Virus record (IMG/VR): IMGVR_UViG_3300027621_000003
Span: 230,915 to 294,914 of that record
Strand: one strand, 5' to 3'
Length of the DNA stretch: 64,000 bases
Source of the DNA: a virus
Shown here: positions 40,138 through 49,955 of the stretch, one piece after another
Layout: each line of letters begins with the position of its first letter
How positions within the stretch are numbered: position 1 is the stretch's first letter
Notes under the pieces: generated by a model
The model's database searches: none
What the model saw: the letters and a program-made list of their open reading frames with translations, nothing else
Told to the model about the DNA's origin: nothing
Translations under genes and position numbers: made by a program

Positions 40138-40682
40138 TTCTTATGTTTTTCTATAAAAAAATTTATATCTTGACTCCATAAAATCATGGCTTCTTCTTTA
40201 ATTTTATTTTCTTCCCAATCCCACCAAGCAATATCTAATAGGTCTTTAATTTGCTGTTCTGTGAATCGGTATTTTAAATGTTTTGCTGAATTTCCACCAA
40301 CAACTGAATAAGGCTCAACGTCTTTGGTGACTAATGCACCTGCGGCAACAATTGCCCCGTGTCCAATTTTAACTCCTGACATTATTGTTGAGTTTGCACC
40401 AATCCAAACATCATTTCCAACTGTAATATCACCCTTACAAGATGGGTGTCCCATCTCCATGTGCATACTTGCAATCTCAGGAGTAACAAGTCCCCATAAT
40501 TGGGAACTTGTCGTTATCCAATCAGGTCTATGATTTGCATGTAAGAAGAAGTTACAGTCTCTCCCAATTGAGCAGTACTTTCCGACATGGATTTCATATT
40601 CATCACTCCAAGAAATTATGTTAACATTTCGGTCAAAATAAGTTCCTCTGTCGGCTTTCCATAAATGTATATTTTCTATCAT
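40134..40682 (-). CDS. Left-handed beta-helix acetyltransferase (CatB/Vat-like)
   Basis: 182 aa with hexapeptide repeats: HVGKYCSIGRDCNFFLHANH, then GDITVGNDVWIGANSTIMSG, VKIGHGAIVAAGALVTKDVE and PYSVVGGNSAKHLKYRF. This order, including HRPDW after the first coils and GNSAK at the end, matches the xenobiotic acetyltransferase type. It probably acetylates a sugar using acetyl-CoA. It is coupled to the genes on both sides. Confidence 0.88.
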   Translation of the reverse strand: MIENIHLWKADRGTYFDRNVNIISWSDEYEIHVGKYCSIGRDCNFFLHANHRPDWITTSSQLWGLVTPEIASMHMEMGHPSCKGDITVGNDVWIGANSTIMSGVKIGHGAIVAAGALVTKDVEPYSVVGGNSAKHLKYRFTEQQIKDLLDIAWWDWEENKIKEEAMILWSQDINFFIEKHKK

Positions 40683-42559
40683 ATTATCTTTAATAAATTG
40701 TTGTAAATTTTTACTCTACTATTAGTTTTAACTATTTCAATAATATAACTTTTATCGGTTAATTCTATATCTGAAATGTAAAATAACCAATATTGTTGTA
40801 AATTTTGATTTGCTAAAACATTAACAATGTTACCATTTAAATCTTTAATTATAAAGTCAACATGTTCGTCAATATGTTTAGTAGTTAAAAAAGAATTTTT
40901 TTCAAAAAAGACTGAATTGTCTTTATAGTAAACTAAAATTTCTTCACAATCAATAACATGATTATTGTAATCATTTTCAATTCTAACATATTGTTCTTCA
41001 TTTTTTAAATTATGAAAACATACTACATCATTTTGGTGTTTTGGCAGTTTAACAAAATCAGAAATACCTGTCATATGAAATGGATGATTCATATCGGTAA
41101 ACTTACTAATATTAATATTTGAAGATTCCTCAATATCACAAAGATGTATTGAATTAGTTAATTTATACTTAGATAGTATAACATTTGCAGAGTCTTCATC
41201 ATGTAATGTAAAAATACCAGGTCTGCTGTCTCTATATTCATCATACATCTGTAATTGTTCTTGGAAGAACCATTTTGATTTATAATCAAATAACATGACA
41301 TTTGTTTTTCTTCTTGGAAAAACACATATCTCAATTCCTGTTGCGTCGGCTAAAATATCAACAGTACTTGTCCATTCTTCACCATCAATAATATTACATA
41401 AATAAAGTTTATCGTGTGAGTGTTGATTAATTAATGGGTAGTTTTTAAGTTGACTGAAATAACTACTAATATCATCTGAAGCAACTGTCATGTAAACATC
41501 ACTATCAATGAATATGAATTTTTTATTTGGTAAAAAATCAATAACATCTAACATTAATCTTGGTTTACAACTAATAATATTTTCATCTCTACCTCTTGAA
41601 TCTTTTTTACCTGGTTCAATGTCAATTCTTTTGAAAATAAATTGTTCACTAGTTAAAAATTTATTGGGAATATTGTAATCAAAATTGATTGAGTAAATAA
41701 CACATTTTCTATTGGAATATTTATTTATTGAGTCCATTAAAAATGGGATTGTTTGTGAGTAATTTTCAGTAAACCCAAACACCCAATAAAAATCTTCAAT
41801 AAAGTTCTTATTAAAGCTACCAAAAATTTGATTTCCTACTTTTTGAAAAATGGTATAATTCTTTTTTATGAAATGATACAATAATTTTTCTTCTCCATTT
41901 ACCAAAAGTTTACCACCACTCCAACAAACATTATATGTATTTTTTCCTCCGTTATTTGTTTCAGTATTCATTGAATACAATATTTTGGTTTTATAGTTTG
42001 TTGTAACAATTTGAGATAATTCTTGTTCCCCATAACCATATATTTCATCCATTAATAATGTTTCATAATACCTTTCAGTCTTCATTAAATCACAAAACTC
42101 TTTAGTATTTTTCATAATTATTAATGGTCCACTTAATCTATTGTGAAAAACTTCATCACCAACTGAGATAAAATCGTAATTATCAATACATTCTAATAAT
42201 GTTTTATTAATACCCCCAAATAAAGTATCAATATCATAAATTCCAACATATTTGTATTTCCCAACATAGTCAGAAAACATTTCAAAATACGATAATTTAA
42301 AATCAATTATTTTTTTTGGGTGATGTATTTTATCAATATTTAAATTGGATGTGGAATTAAACCTATTTAAAAACTCGCCTTCAGTAATATAATTCACATA
42401 AAAATTTGAGTGATTTATATATGAAAAATCATATTCTTTATCATCAGTAAAGAAATAAAAATCAGCACAACAAACAGAACCAATTGTTTCAACATGGTAT
42501 TTAAAATAATCAGGTATTTTTCCTAACCAAATCTCGATTAAAGCAATTTGTTTTTCCAA
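40679..42559 (-). CDS. Two-domain glycosyltransferase-like protein (626 aa)
   Basis: Two GT-A-like halves. The N-terminal half has YVGIYDIDTLFGG (D-x-D) near residue 105 and a DEIYGYGEQELS acceptor-side motif. The second half, after residue 260, has FIFIDSDVYMTV near residue 350 and a HDEDSANVILSKYKL segment. The last 100 residues look like a beta-sandwich. No donor can be assigned. The domain order suggests a bifunctional transferase adding two sugars. Confidence 0.65.
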   Translation of the reverse strand: MEKQIALIEIWLGKIPDYFKYHVETIGSVCCADFYFFTDDKEYDFSYINHSNFYVNYITEGEFLNRFNSTSNLNIDKIHHPKKIIDFKLSYFEMFSDYVGKYKYVGIYDIDTLFGGINKTLLECIDNYDFISVGDEVFHNRLSGPLIIMKNTKEFCDLMKTERYYETLLMDEIYGYGEQELSQIVTTNYKTKILYSMNTETNNGGKNTYNVCWSGGKLLVNGEEKLLYHFIKKNYTIFQKVGNQIFGSFNKNFIEDFYWVFGFTENYSQTIPFLMDSINKYSNRKCVIYSINFDYNIPNKFLTSEQFIFKRIDIEPGKKDSRGRDENIISCKPRLMLDVIDFLPNKKFIFIDSDVYMTVASDDISSYFSQLKNYPLINQHSHDKLYLCNIIDGEEWTSTVDILADATGIEICVFPRRKTNVMLFDYKSKWFFQEQLQMYDEYRDSRPGIFTLHDEDSANVILSKYKLTNSIHLCDIEESSNINISKFTDMNHPFHMTGISDFVKLPKHQNDVVCFHNLKNEEQYVRIENDYNNHVIDCEEILVYYKDNSVFFEKNSFLTTKHIDEHVDFIIKDLNGNIVNVLANQNLQQYWLFYISDIELTDKSYIIEIVKTNSRVKIYNNLLKII

Positions 42560-43446
42560 AATTCTATAAAATTATCTATTGTAAGTTTATCTTTTTTTTC
42601 TAATTGTAATAAATTGTCTTTAACTAATCCAATCGTTTGTTCAGCCCACTTAACATCATTCATGCCATAAGCAACCCCACACATTTGAATTGGATTTTTA
42701 ATTCGATATTCTATAGGTGTAATATCTTTATTTGGATTTAATATTATTCCTTTAGCTCCACATAATGCGGCGGCAGTTGTATAATAACTTTTATCATCAA
42801 AAGTTAAAACATATTCGTATTTGTTAAATTCATCTAATAAATAATTTATTTCTTTTTTACCATTATAATGAGGTATTTCTGTAGAACCTAAATTATCTAA
42901 AAACTCTAAACCCCAATCAGGAGTATTTTTATGAATAATGTGTCCAAATCCTTTTCTATTTGAATTATGTGTATTGTAAAATTTACCAAAATTATAATCA
43001 AAAACGGTCAATTGGTGTTGTTTGGTTCCTTCAGGCACTTTAAAGGTACCATAATTAAAAATAACATCATCAACATTAAACGTATCCCACTGATTTTGGT
43101 CAAAATCATGTAATAACCATCTTACATTATGATTAGTATTAAATGGATTACCAAATGTTGTTTGTGGAAAAATAGATATTGTATTATTTAAATTAAATCC
43201 AAATCCTTCCCACATAAATTGATTTCTCCACCCATTTTCAAAAGATTCAATAATTTGAGTTGGTATCACTTCAATATTTTCATGTGGATATTTTGGCTCA
43301 TTAAATATATAAACGTAATGACCTCTTGTTGCTATTTCATACGCTAATTTATGTAACGCAAAAGACGCTCCCTTATTTTCCAAACCAATTGAAATCATTG
43401 TATTAACTATAAAAGTTAACTTGCCCTCGCCACACTTTAATTTCAT
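42538..43446 (-). CDS. Putative glycosyltransferase (GT-B-like)
   Basis: I start at the ATG at 43446 (MKLKCGEGKLTFIVNTM), whose ATGA overlap with the upstream methyltransferase stop is standard here; an in-frame MGC start 24 bases upstream is possible. The N-terminal domain (GASFALHKLAYEIATRGHYV) resembles GT-B N-terminal domains, and the later YVLTFDDKSYYTTAAALCGAKG a C-terminal donor-binding helix. It overlaps the next gene by 22 bases. Confidence 0.55.
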   Translation of the reverse strand: MKLKCGEGKLTFIVNTMISIGLENKGASFALHKLAYEIATRGHYVYIFNEPKYPHENIEVIPTQIIESFENGWRNQFMWEGFGFNLNNTISIFPQTTFGNPFNTNHNVRWLLHDFDQNQWDTFNVDDVIFNYGTFKVPEGTKQHQLTVFDYNFGKFYNTHNSNRKGFGHIIHKNTPDWGLEFLDNLGSTEIPHYNGKKEINYLLDEFNKYEYVLTFDDKSYYTTAAALCGAKGIILNPNKDITPIEYRIKNPIQMCGVAYGMNDVKWAEQTIGLVKDNLLQLEKKDKLTIDNFIEFWKNKLL

Positions 43447-44030
43447 ATTTTTTCTACAATTACATCCCAATTATTATATTCAAGTATTTTATATTCAAAA
43501 CTTTCAAGTCTTTTAACCGTTTTTTCAACATATTTTGAATTAGTCAATTCATTCGCTTCAAACCATATTTTTTTAGGTAGTGTGTTAGTATTTGAATCCA
43601 AAATATTATTAATAATAACACAATCATGTCCTTCAGTGTCAATCTTTAATAAATCAACACTTTCAACATCATACCTATCAATTAATTTTTCCCATGTTAT
43701 CATTTCACATTCAGTTTGATTTAATAAAAACTCCAAGTTTTTCTCCTTTAATTCACGCTCAGTTGTGATGTGTGGTCGAATAATTGAATTACACCCTCTC
43801 AAATATTCAGATAATTCATATTCGTCAATATCTTCAGGTTTAACCCAAAAAACATTTGTTGTTCCATTTTTGTCACTAATCGCACAATTCACTTTAATTA
43901 CATGACTATTATTTGGTAATCTATTTAGGTAAATTTTTAATGGTTCAATTGATAAGCCAATCTGATTTTCAGTGGTCTGTAATAAAGTATCGAAATCGGA
44001 TGTACCAATTTCTATAAAGTCATATTTCAT
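43443..44030 (-). CDS. FkbM-family methyltransferase
   Basis: 195 aa. The start MKYDFIEIGTSDFDTLL is the glycine-containing SAM loop, GLSIEPLKIYLNRL the acidic second strand, and VESVDLLKIDTEGHDCVI the D-x-EGHD signature. It lacks an N-terminal extension, so it is a minimal FkbM enzyme. Probably methylates a sugar hydroxyl made by the neighbouring transferases. Confidence 0.82.
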   Translation of the reverse strand: MKYDFIEIGTSDFDTLLQTTENQIGLSIEPLKIYLNRLPNNSHVIKVNCAISDKNGTTNVFWVKPEDIDEYELSEYLRGCNSIIRPHITTERELKEKNLEFLLNQTECEMITWEKLIDRYDVESVDLLKIDTEGHDCVIINNILDSNTNTLPKKIWFEANELTNSKYVEKTVKRLESFEYKILEYNNWDVIVEKI

Positions 44031-44052
44031 TTTTAATTATTATTATTTTATG

Positions 44053-44835
44053 TTAATAGTAGGTTAAAATAGTTTTAGATATTTTATCAATAATTTCAAG
44101 ATTATTTAAATAATTGTTTGGTAAATGAAAATCAATATAAGTTTTATCAGATAACAAATCGTAATTAATATCTTTACATTTTTCTTTATTTATTCGTCTT
44201 GGATAGTCCCAAACATTATCAATACCTCTTGTTAATTTAACAATATTAATTTCATTAAGGTTCCTATTTATTTTTTTACCGATATAACATTCGTCCCTAT
44301 GGAACATGGGTATATCATATCCAAAATTAAAATTATAAACTCTTTCACAAAATTCGTTAAAATCACAGTTAATGTCTAAAATTTTAATAAATGTCGAACC
44401 TTTACCTAAAATATAACACATGGGATATCGGTTTAACGCAAACATATTTTGAGTATCTTTTCTGGATAAATCATATGCATCAGATTCATATATCACCAAA
44501 GAATTTTCATCAACATCATTTATTTGTTTAAAAAAATATTCTCTATTAAAAGTCAACATATCAACATCTGACATCATAATATTTTCATCTATAAAATATT
44601 TTGAACCATATAACCTATATAATTGAGATTGGAAACTTGTTGGTATATTAGGTATTGGTTTAATTTTTTTCACAATACCATATTCATCGTGATAAAAATC
44701 TGAATATTCGTCAGTGATATGAAATAATACTGGTGTGATTCCTAAAGTTAATTTACATATTTTAGATGTTAGTTCCCACATTTTTCGATAATCTCCACCA
44801 TTATCACAAGAAAAAATTACTTTATCAATTTTCAT
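44053..44835 (-). CDS. Putative glycosyltransferase (GT-A type)
   Basis: 260 aa. FSCDNGGDYRKMWEL begins the Rossmann-like part; NIMMSDVDMLTFNREYFF near residue 85 carries D-x-D. HRDECYIGKKINR follows as a putative acceptor-site motif. The rest is typical of alpha/beta transferases. Donor unknown. It lies between an FkbM gene and a NeuD/PglD-like gene, so a modified sugar is likely. Confidence 0.65.
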   Translation of the reverse strand: MKIDKVIFSCDNGGDYRKMWELTSKICKLTLGITPVLFHITDEYSDFYHDEYGIVKKIKPIPNIPTSFQSQLYRLYGSKYFIDENIMMSDVDMLTFNREYFFKQINDVDENSLVIYESDAYDLSRKDTQNMFALNRYPMCYILGKGSTFIKILDINCDFNEFCERVYNFNFGYDIPMFHRDECYIGKKINRNLNEINIVKLTRGIDNVWDYPRRINKEKCKDINYDLLSDKTYIDFHLPNNYLNNLEIIDKISKTILTYY

Positions 44836-44851
44836 ATTAATGTTTAATTAG

Positions 44852-45427
44852 TTATTTTATTATTTTTACAGGACAACCAACATAAACTCCATGTTGTTCA
44901 ATATTTTTAACAACCGCACTATTCATACCAATAGTTGTTAAACTATGTACTGATAATTTTTCACGTATTGACGAATTATTTCCCATATAAACTAAATCAT
45001 AAATGGTAACATTACCTGAAACTATTGCACCTGGCATTGCACTGAAATAAGAACCTATCATACTATCATGTCCAATATGATTACCTCGATTCAAAATTGC
45101 ATGTTTACCAATTTTAATATTTGTGGTCAATATTGAATAGGCACCAATAAAACTCCCCTCACCAATTTCAATATTCTCCATCAACAATGCTGTTGGGTGA
45201 ATAAATGTAAAAAATTGTGTTTCTTTTGGTAGTCTTTGTACGATATCATATCTATCTTTTGAGTCCGCAACAGCAACCATTGCAACGTGTTTTGTTGGGT
45301 CAAATTTTGATAAAGGTAATGTCTCATCATCAACATATTTGTCGTCAACAAACCTAAGTAAATTAACCCCCATTTGGGCCATTACTTCTCTTGCATGTCC
45401 ACCATTACCAATTAAAACTTTTTTCAT
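44852..45427 (-). CDS. NeuD/PglD-like sugar O-/N-acyltransferase
   Basis: 191 aa. MKKVLIGNGGHAREVMAQMG is the N-terminal nucleotide-sugar-binding fold (G-x-GGH) of the NeuD/PglD type. C-terminal hexapeptide coils follow (IGEGSFIGAYSILTTN, IGKHAILNRGNHIGHDSMIG, including the catalytic-type H-x-x-H segment). It probably acetylates an aminosugar made by the DegT-like partner, whose stop overlaps it by four bases. Confidence 0.88.
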   Translation of the reverse strand: MKKVLIGNGGHAREVMAQMGVNLLRFVDDKYVDDETLPLSKFDPTKHVAMVAVADSKDRYDIVQRLPKETQFFTFIHPTALLMENIEIGEGSFIGAYSILTTNIKIGKHAILNRGNHIGHDSMIGSYFSAMPGAIVSGNVTIYDLVYMGNNSSIREKLSVHSLTTIGMNSAVVKNIEQHGVYVGCPVKIIK

Positions 45428-46068
45428 TTTTTGTATATTTCATATTTTGATAAGTCGGGATAAGGTAATTCTAAATCCGTATTATGTTTTTTTGACCCAT
45501 CTAAATTATAAAATTGGGTCATCATCAATAATCCTCTCGCTGCGAGTTCTGGCATCATATAAAAATTCCAACCCAACATATCAAAATTATCATCATGATA
45601 TGAACACTCTCTTCTTCCACTAAATCTTGCTCTTTTAAACCATAACATTGCCTGATAATCATCGGTAATAATAGCTCCACCTTTACTTAATTTTAAAGTT
45701 TTATATGGACCTGTAAATGAAAGACACATATGAGACTTTGAGATATACATATCAGCAGTAAATCTTAAAGCAGAATCCCAAACATTACTTGGTGATAGTT
45801 GATAAGCCCCCTTAATTGTTTCACCTTCAACAGGTGTAAAATTAACTTTTAATCCCGCATGAATAATTTCACAAGGAACTGATGGATACGTCTTTGATGG
45901 ACAATCTACTTTATCCGATGTTAAACTTTGTTTTATGTTCTTTTCATAATATAATGCTAAAAACAAAGCGTTACTCATATTGTCTAATGCAATTGCGTAA
46001 GGTGCTCCTGTGTAATCACACAATGCTCTTTCAAAATCTTCTGTTATTTTATGTACTCCTTGTGCCAT
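45424..46068 (-). CDS. Short DegT/DnrJ-like aminotransferase
   Basis: 214 aa against a family norm of about 370. The N terminus (HKITEDFERALCDYTGAPYA, AIALDNMSNALFLAL) and the LSFTGPYKTLKLSKGGAIIT segment, where the PLP lysine is expected, follow the DegT pattern, though with an insertion before the lysine region. Much of the C-terminal domain is missing. With NeuD/PglD-like downstream it could make an N-acyl aminosugar, or be a degenerate, non-catalytic relative. Confidence 0.7.
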   Translation of the reverse strand: MAQGVHKITEDFERALCDYTGAPYAIALDNMSNALFLALYYEKNIKQSLTSDKVDCPSKTYPSVPCEIIHAGLKVNFTPVEGETIKGAYQLSPSNVWDSALRFTADMYISKSHMCLSFTGPYKTLKLSKGGAIITDDYQAMLWFKRARFSGRRECSYHDDNFDMLGWNFYMMPELAARGLLMMTQFYNLDGSKKHNTDLELPYPDLSKYEIYKK

Positions 46069-46069
46069 A

Positions 46070-47899
46070 TTAAATTAATTTAAGATATTTTTTAATTTTA
46101 TCAACATCATTGTGTAAAGGTACTAATGACAATATAAGTGATTTTGTAATAATTTTTATCTTCTCAAAATCATCACCAACTTGTGTTTTAAAATACTCCA
46201 ACATCATATTCTTATATGATTTTTTTATTTTTTTATCCATCAATATTTCATCATACCCAATCAAAGATTGGTATATTTTGGCATAATCATAAAGATATAA
46301 CCCATAACAAGTTTTTTTATCCCCAACCATACCTCTAACATCCACAAACTTTATATCCTCACTCTCACTTAACATAATATTACTAAAAACACAATCACCA
46401 TGTATCATAACATTTTTATACCCCTGAGACTCAATTTTAATTAACTCTTTTTCAATTTGTAATACCTGATTATCTGTAATACCATATGATTTATAATCAT
46501 ACATCTTAACCCTTTCCACAAATTTTTTACTTAAGTTTGGATAATCAAAATGAGTTTCATCACTTTCAAGGTTACTATGTAATAATTTAATTTTTTTCAT
46601 CAATAATTGAAGGTGTTCGATGGTTAAAATATTATTAACATACATTGTACTAAAATTGATACCTTGTATCATTTCCAATTCCACACTATTATCAGAATAT
46701 GTTAACATTTTTGGAAATAACTTTTTAATTTCTTCAGTTCCATTATCCACAACCCATTTATAATATTCTATTTCACCTTGTAACTTTATGTCATCGGATT
46801 CTTTAATAAAAGTCTTCCCAATTTTAACTTCATTAAAATGTCTTGGTGTCACATCTTCCATATAAAACCCTAAAGTTTTATTTAAATCTGTCTTTGGGTT
46901 TACCATTAAATCATCAATATAAAAATGAGCGTATGGTTTTCCAAAATAAATTTCATCATAAGGTATGTTATACTTTTCTAAAGTATCTATAGTAATCTTA
47001 CCAATATCTGCAATAACAGCACCCACATTACCACCATGTGTTCTCATTCTTCTAGCAGTATAAATTATAATCGTATGACCCTTTTCTTTAAGTTTTTTTA
47101 AATAATTGATTGTGTCATAAATTGGTTCAACAGTTGTATAATCACCATCAACTTTTGGATATGTTACCAATGTATTATCTAAATCAAAACAAAATCTTTT
47201 CTTAGATATCTCATATGTTTTTGAAAACTGAATAATTTGTTGTGGTGTTCCTAACACATAAAAATCATTAACTTTAATTGGTATAAATTGTTCACCATTT
47301 TCAATCATTTTACTAATAACTTGAGAGGTGTATAATTCTTTTTCAACATCAAAACCTATTTCAAGTATTTGTTTTTTTAACTTTTCAGAATCCTGAAACA
47401 CATAACATCCACTGTTAGCATTATTTGAAATTTTAATCTTTTCTTTAATGTTTGTAATAATATTATCTTTGATTTGAATATACGAATATATTGGATTTGG
47501 GTTTTTTGAATCAAAGTATAAAACTGAATTTCCCTCAATTTTTTGTATTTTTTCTATTATATTCTCATCATACCATGTATCTCCATCTAACACAACAATT
47601 TTACCGTTAATATTAAAATAATCTAATCCTTTTAATATTGTTTCGGAGGCTCCTTTTGTGTCAGGAATTGGAGTTAATTTAATATTTGGGTACTTTGAGT
47701 TAATAATCTCACTAAAATTATAATACTCCAAACATTCATTATATGGGATATATATACTGTCCTGGTCACTAACATCTAAGGAATCTAACAACCAAAATAT
47801 TATTTCTTTACCCAAAACTTTAATCAAAGGTTTTGGCATATGGTACCCATAATCACTGAATCGTTTTCCAATACCGCCTAAAGGAATTAATATATTCAT
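46070..47899 (-). CDS. Nucleotidyltransferase-HAD phosphatase-kinase fusion (609 aa)
   Basis: Three domains. Residues 1-230: a sugar-phosphate nucleotidyltransferase (LIPLGGIGKRFSDYGYHMPK, then VVLDGDTWYDE). Residues of about 235-345: a HAD phosphatase (FCFDLDNTLVTYP, IIIYTARRMRTHGGNVG, YIDDLMVNP), like capsule-biosynthesis phosphatases. Residues of about 400-609: an aminoglycoside/choline-kinase-like domain (MIHGDCVFSNIMLSE, IKFVDVRGMVGDKKT). The three together suggest a self-contained route to an activated sugar or head group. Substrate unknown. Confidence 0.82.
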   Translation of the reverse strand: MNILIPLGGIGKRFSDYGYHMPKPLIKVLGKEIIFWLLDSLDVSDQDSIYIPYNECLEYYNFSEIINSKYPNIKLTPIPDTKGASETILKGLDYFNINGKIVVLDGDTWYDENIIEKIQKIEGNSVLYFDSKNPNPIYSYIQIKDNIITNIKEKIKISNNANSGCYVFQDSEKLKKQILEIGFDVEKELYTSQVISKMIENGEQFIPIKVNDFYVLGTPQQIIQFSKTYEISKKRFCFDLDNTLVTYPKVDGDYTTVEPIYDTINYLKKLKEKGHTIIIYTARRMRTHGGNVGAVIADIGKITIDTLEKYNIPYDEIYFGKPYAHFYIDDLMVNPKTDLNKTLGFYMEDVTPRHFNEVKIGKTFIKESDDIKLQGEIEYYKWVVDNGTEEIKKLFPKMLTYSDNSVELEMIQGINFSTMYVNNILTIEHLQLLMKKIKLLHSNLESDETHFDYPNLSKKFVERVKMYDYKSYGITDNQVLQIEKELIKIESQGYKNVMIHGDCVFSNIMLSESEDIKFVDVRGMVGDKKTCYGLYLYDYAKIYQSLIGYDEILMDKKIKKSYKNMMLEYFKTQVGDDFEKIKIITKSLILSLVPLHNDVDKIKKYLKLI

Positions 47900-48978
47900 T
47901 TTAATATAAATCTATCTTTAATTAATTCAAAATTATCATTATTAACTTTTTTAAGGTAAACATTTGAACCGTCTTTATGTGTAACTTTTGACATGAATAT
48001 CATGTTGTTAGTTCTATCAATAATCTCATAACACCAAAACCCTTGTTTTAATTCAACATGTTTATAATATCCCGTATTAGACACAACATCAACCTCCGCC
48101 ATGTCGTAATCCCTATTTAAATAAAAAATAACAAGTTTAGTTGGGTCTGTCTTGTGTCCTTGACCAATATCCAATTTACATATTTTTGGAATATCTTTCC
48201 ATTTGTCTGTCCATTCACCCGAAGATGATATTCGGTCAAATTGTGATTTTGTAAATTTATTTCTAATTGGTCCTTCATATATTTTACCAAAAACATTTTC
48301 ATTTGAATTGTATTGAAATATCATTGATAATACATACTCAGCCCATTTACCCGAATATCCTATCTCACGACATAAGTTCCAATATTCTTCATCATTTTTA
48401 ACAAATGAAAAATCACCTATTGTTTTATTTGAATATCCACAAAAATGAACATCAATTAACGATTGGTGTTGACCCGCCCATTTACCTTCTTTTCTTTTTC
48501 CGTAAATCAAATAATCTTCAGTTTCAAAAGTATTCAAATCATTTAAGACCTCACTAAATTCTTCGTTATCAAATAACATGTCGTATTCAATCCTAAAAAC
48601 TTTTGAATACCCTTCTTTATTTGCCTCTTGAAGTCCGTATATGAATCCATTATATACATTTGCCACATGGTCAGAAACACCAATAAATGGCATCCAATTT
48701 TCTAAAACACCACTTTCAATTTCATAATAAACATATGGTTTATTATATAGATTTGAATTTATAATTTCTTCAGGTGGATAACCAACCATAAAACCATCAA
48801 GATATTCTCTATAAAAATCAACTTGGTCATCAATTCCCCAAGAATTACCAAACTTATTAATTAACATTATTTTACGAGACCCATCCAACTTTCTAAGTTG
48901 TTGAATCAACTCTAAGGTTACATCCGCTTTATCTTTAGATGATAAATAACCATCAATGACATATAATATATTACTCAT
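47896..48978 (-). CDS. Putative glycosyltransferase (360 aa)
   Basis: I start at the ATG at 48978 (MSNILYVIDGYLSSKDK), which overlaps the methyltransferase stop by eight bases. The middle holds KVFRIEYDMLFDNEEFSEVL, where a metal-binding acidic motif is expected in GT-A enzymes. The C-terminal 100 residues look like an added beta domain. No donor is recognised. It is coupled to the fusion gene downstream. Confidence 0.6.
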   Translation of the reverse strand: MSNILYVIDGYLSSKDKADVTLELIQQLRKLDGSRKIMLINKFGNSWGIDDQVDFYREYLDGFMVGYPPEEIINSNLYNKPYVYYEIESGVLENWMPFIGVSDHVANVYNGFIYGLQEANKEGYSKVFRIEYDMLFDNEEFSEVLNDLNTFETEDYLIYGKRKEGKWAGQHQSLIDVHFCGYSNKTIGDFSFVKNDEEYWNLCREIGYSGKWAEYVLSMIFQYNSNENVFGKIYEGPIRNKFTKSQFDRISSSGEWTDKWKDIPKICKLDIGQGHKTDPTKLVIFYLNRDYDMAEVDVVSNTGYYKHVELKQGFWCYEIIDRTNNMIFMSKVTHKDGSNVYLKKVNNDNFELIKDRFILK

Positions 48979-49927
48979 ATTGAAAATTCTGATTTTTTGC
49001 AAAAATGGCTCCTACATTATTTGAATTATGTAAGAAAAATTCTTTAGTAATTTCAAATCCGTTTTGAATTAATTTTTCAGTTATTTGATTTCTAATTTCA
49101 ATAGTATGAAATTCCAAAGATATTTTTTTTATTTTTTTTAGACTGTGTTCTTGAATTGTTTTAAAAATGTCTTGTTCCGCCCCCTCACAATCTAATTTTA
49201 AATAATCAATGTGTGATAAGTTAAATAAATCAAAGAGTTTTTCAATATCTATAGTTAAAACATTTGTTTCTAAATTTATATCTTTACCAATAATTTCATT
49301 AAATTTTTTCAAATGAGAACAAGCACTTATTAAATCAGAATAACAAAATGTCATAACCCCATTTTCATCCGAAATTGCCAAATTATAACAACTAACATTT
49401 TCTAAATTTTTTGTATTTTCTAATAAAGTTATGTAGTTTTTAATATCAGGTTCCAAACAAATTATTTTTTTTGGTTTAAATTGGGTTGCATAAACTGAAA
49501 AAAAACCAATATTAGCACCGACATCAACTACAATATCATTTTCACTAATGTTAACAATTTCATCATAATATACGTTGTCATAAAAAATCTCTTTAAAGGT
49601 ATAAAAATTTAATCGATTACTATAGGAACTTTTAAAAACATTATCGTTAATTATTACCAAAGAAGGTTGATTTCCAAAATCAATTTCTAAGTTAATAACA
49701 CCATCAATACTTTCCGCACGAAGAATAGATTTACCTAAATTTGATAAACAACTTACGGGTGCCGCAATCCAATAAGTACACAACTCATCCATATAGTCAT
49801 ATTTTGATTTATAGATTAATGTATTACTATTAATATCAATTAAAGAAATTTCAACCGAACTATTTTTTGTGTCTTTTACTGAAAAATAAACTTTTTCATT
49901 TTCTATTTTTTTAAAATATAATACCAT
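48971..49927 (-). CDS. FkbM-family methyltransferase (318 aa)
   Basis: After an N-terminal beta-rich extension of about 110 residues come IVVDVGANIGFFSVYATQF (SAM loop), KIICLEPDIKNYITLLENT and SHIDYLKLDCEGAEQDIF, the FkbM signature. This is the clearest FkbM protein in the window. Likely sugar O-methylation. Confidence 0.88.
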   Translation of the reverse strand: MVLYFKKIENEKVYFSVKDTKNSSVEISLIDINSNTLIYKSKYDYMDELCTYWIAAPVSCLSNLGKSILRAESIDGVINLEIDFGNQPSLVIINDNVFKSSYSNRLNFYTFKEIFYDNVYYDEIVNISENDIVVDVGANIGFFSVYATQFKPKKIICLEPDIKNYITLLENTKNLENVSCYNLAISDENGVMTFCYSDLISACSHLKKFNEIIGKDINLETNVLTIDIEKLFDLFNLSHIDYLKLDCEGAEQDIFKTIQEHSLKKIKKISLEFHTIEIRNQITEKLIQNGFEITKEFFLHNSNNVGAIFAKNQNFQYE

Positions 49928-49955
49928 GATTTTATTTAAAGTTTTAATGTTGTGT

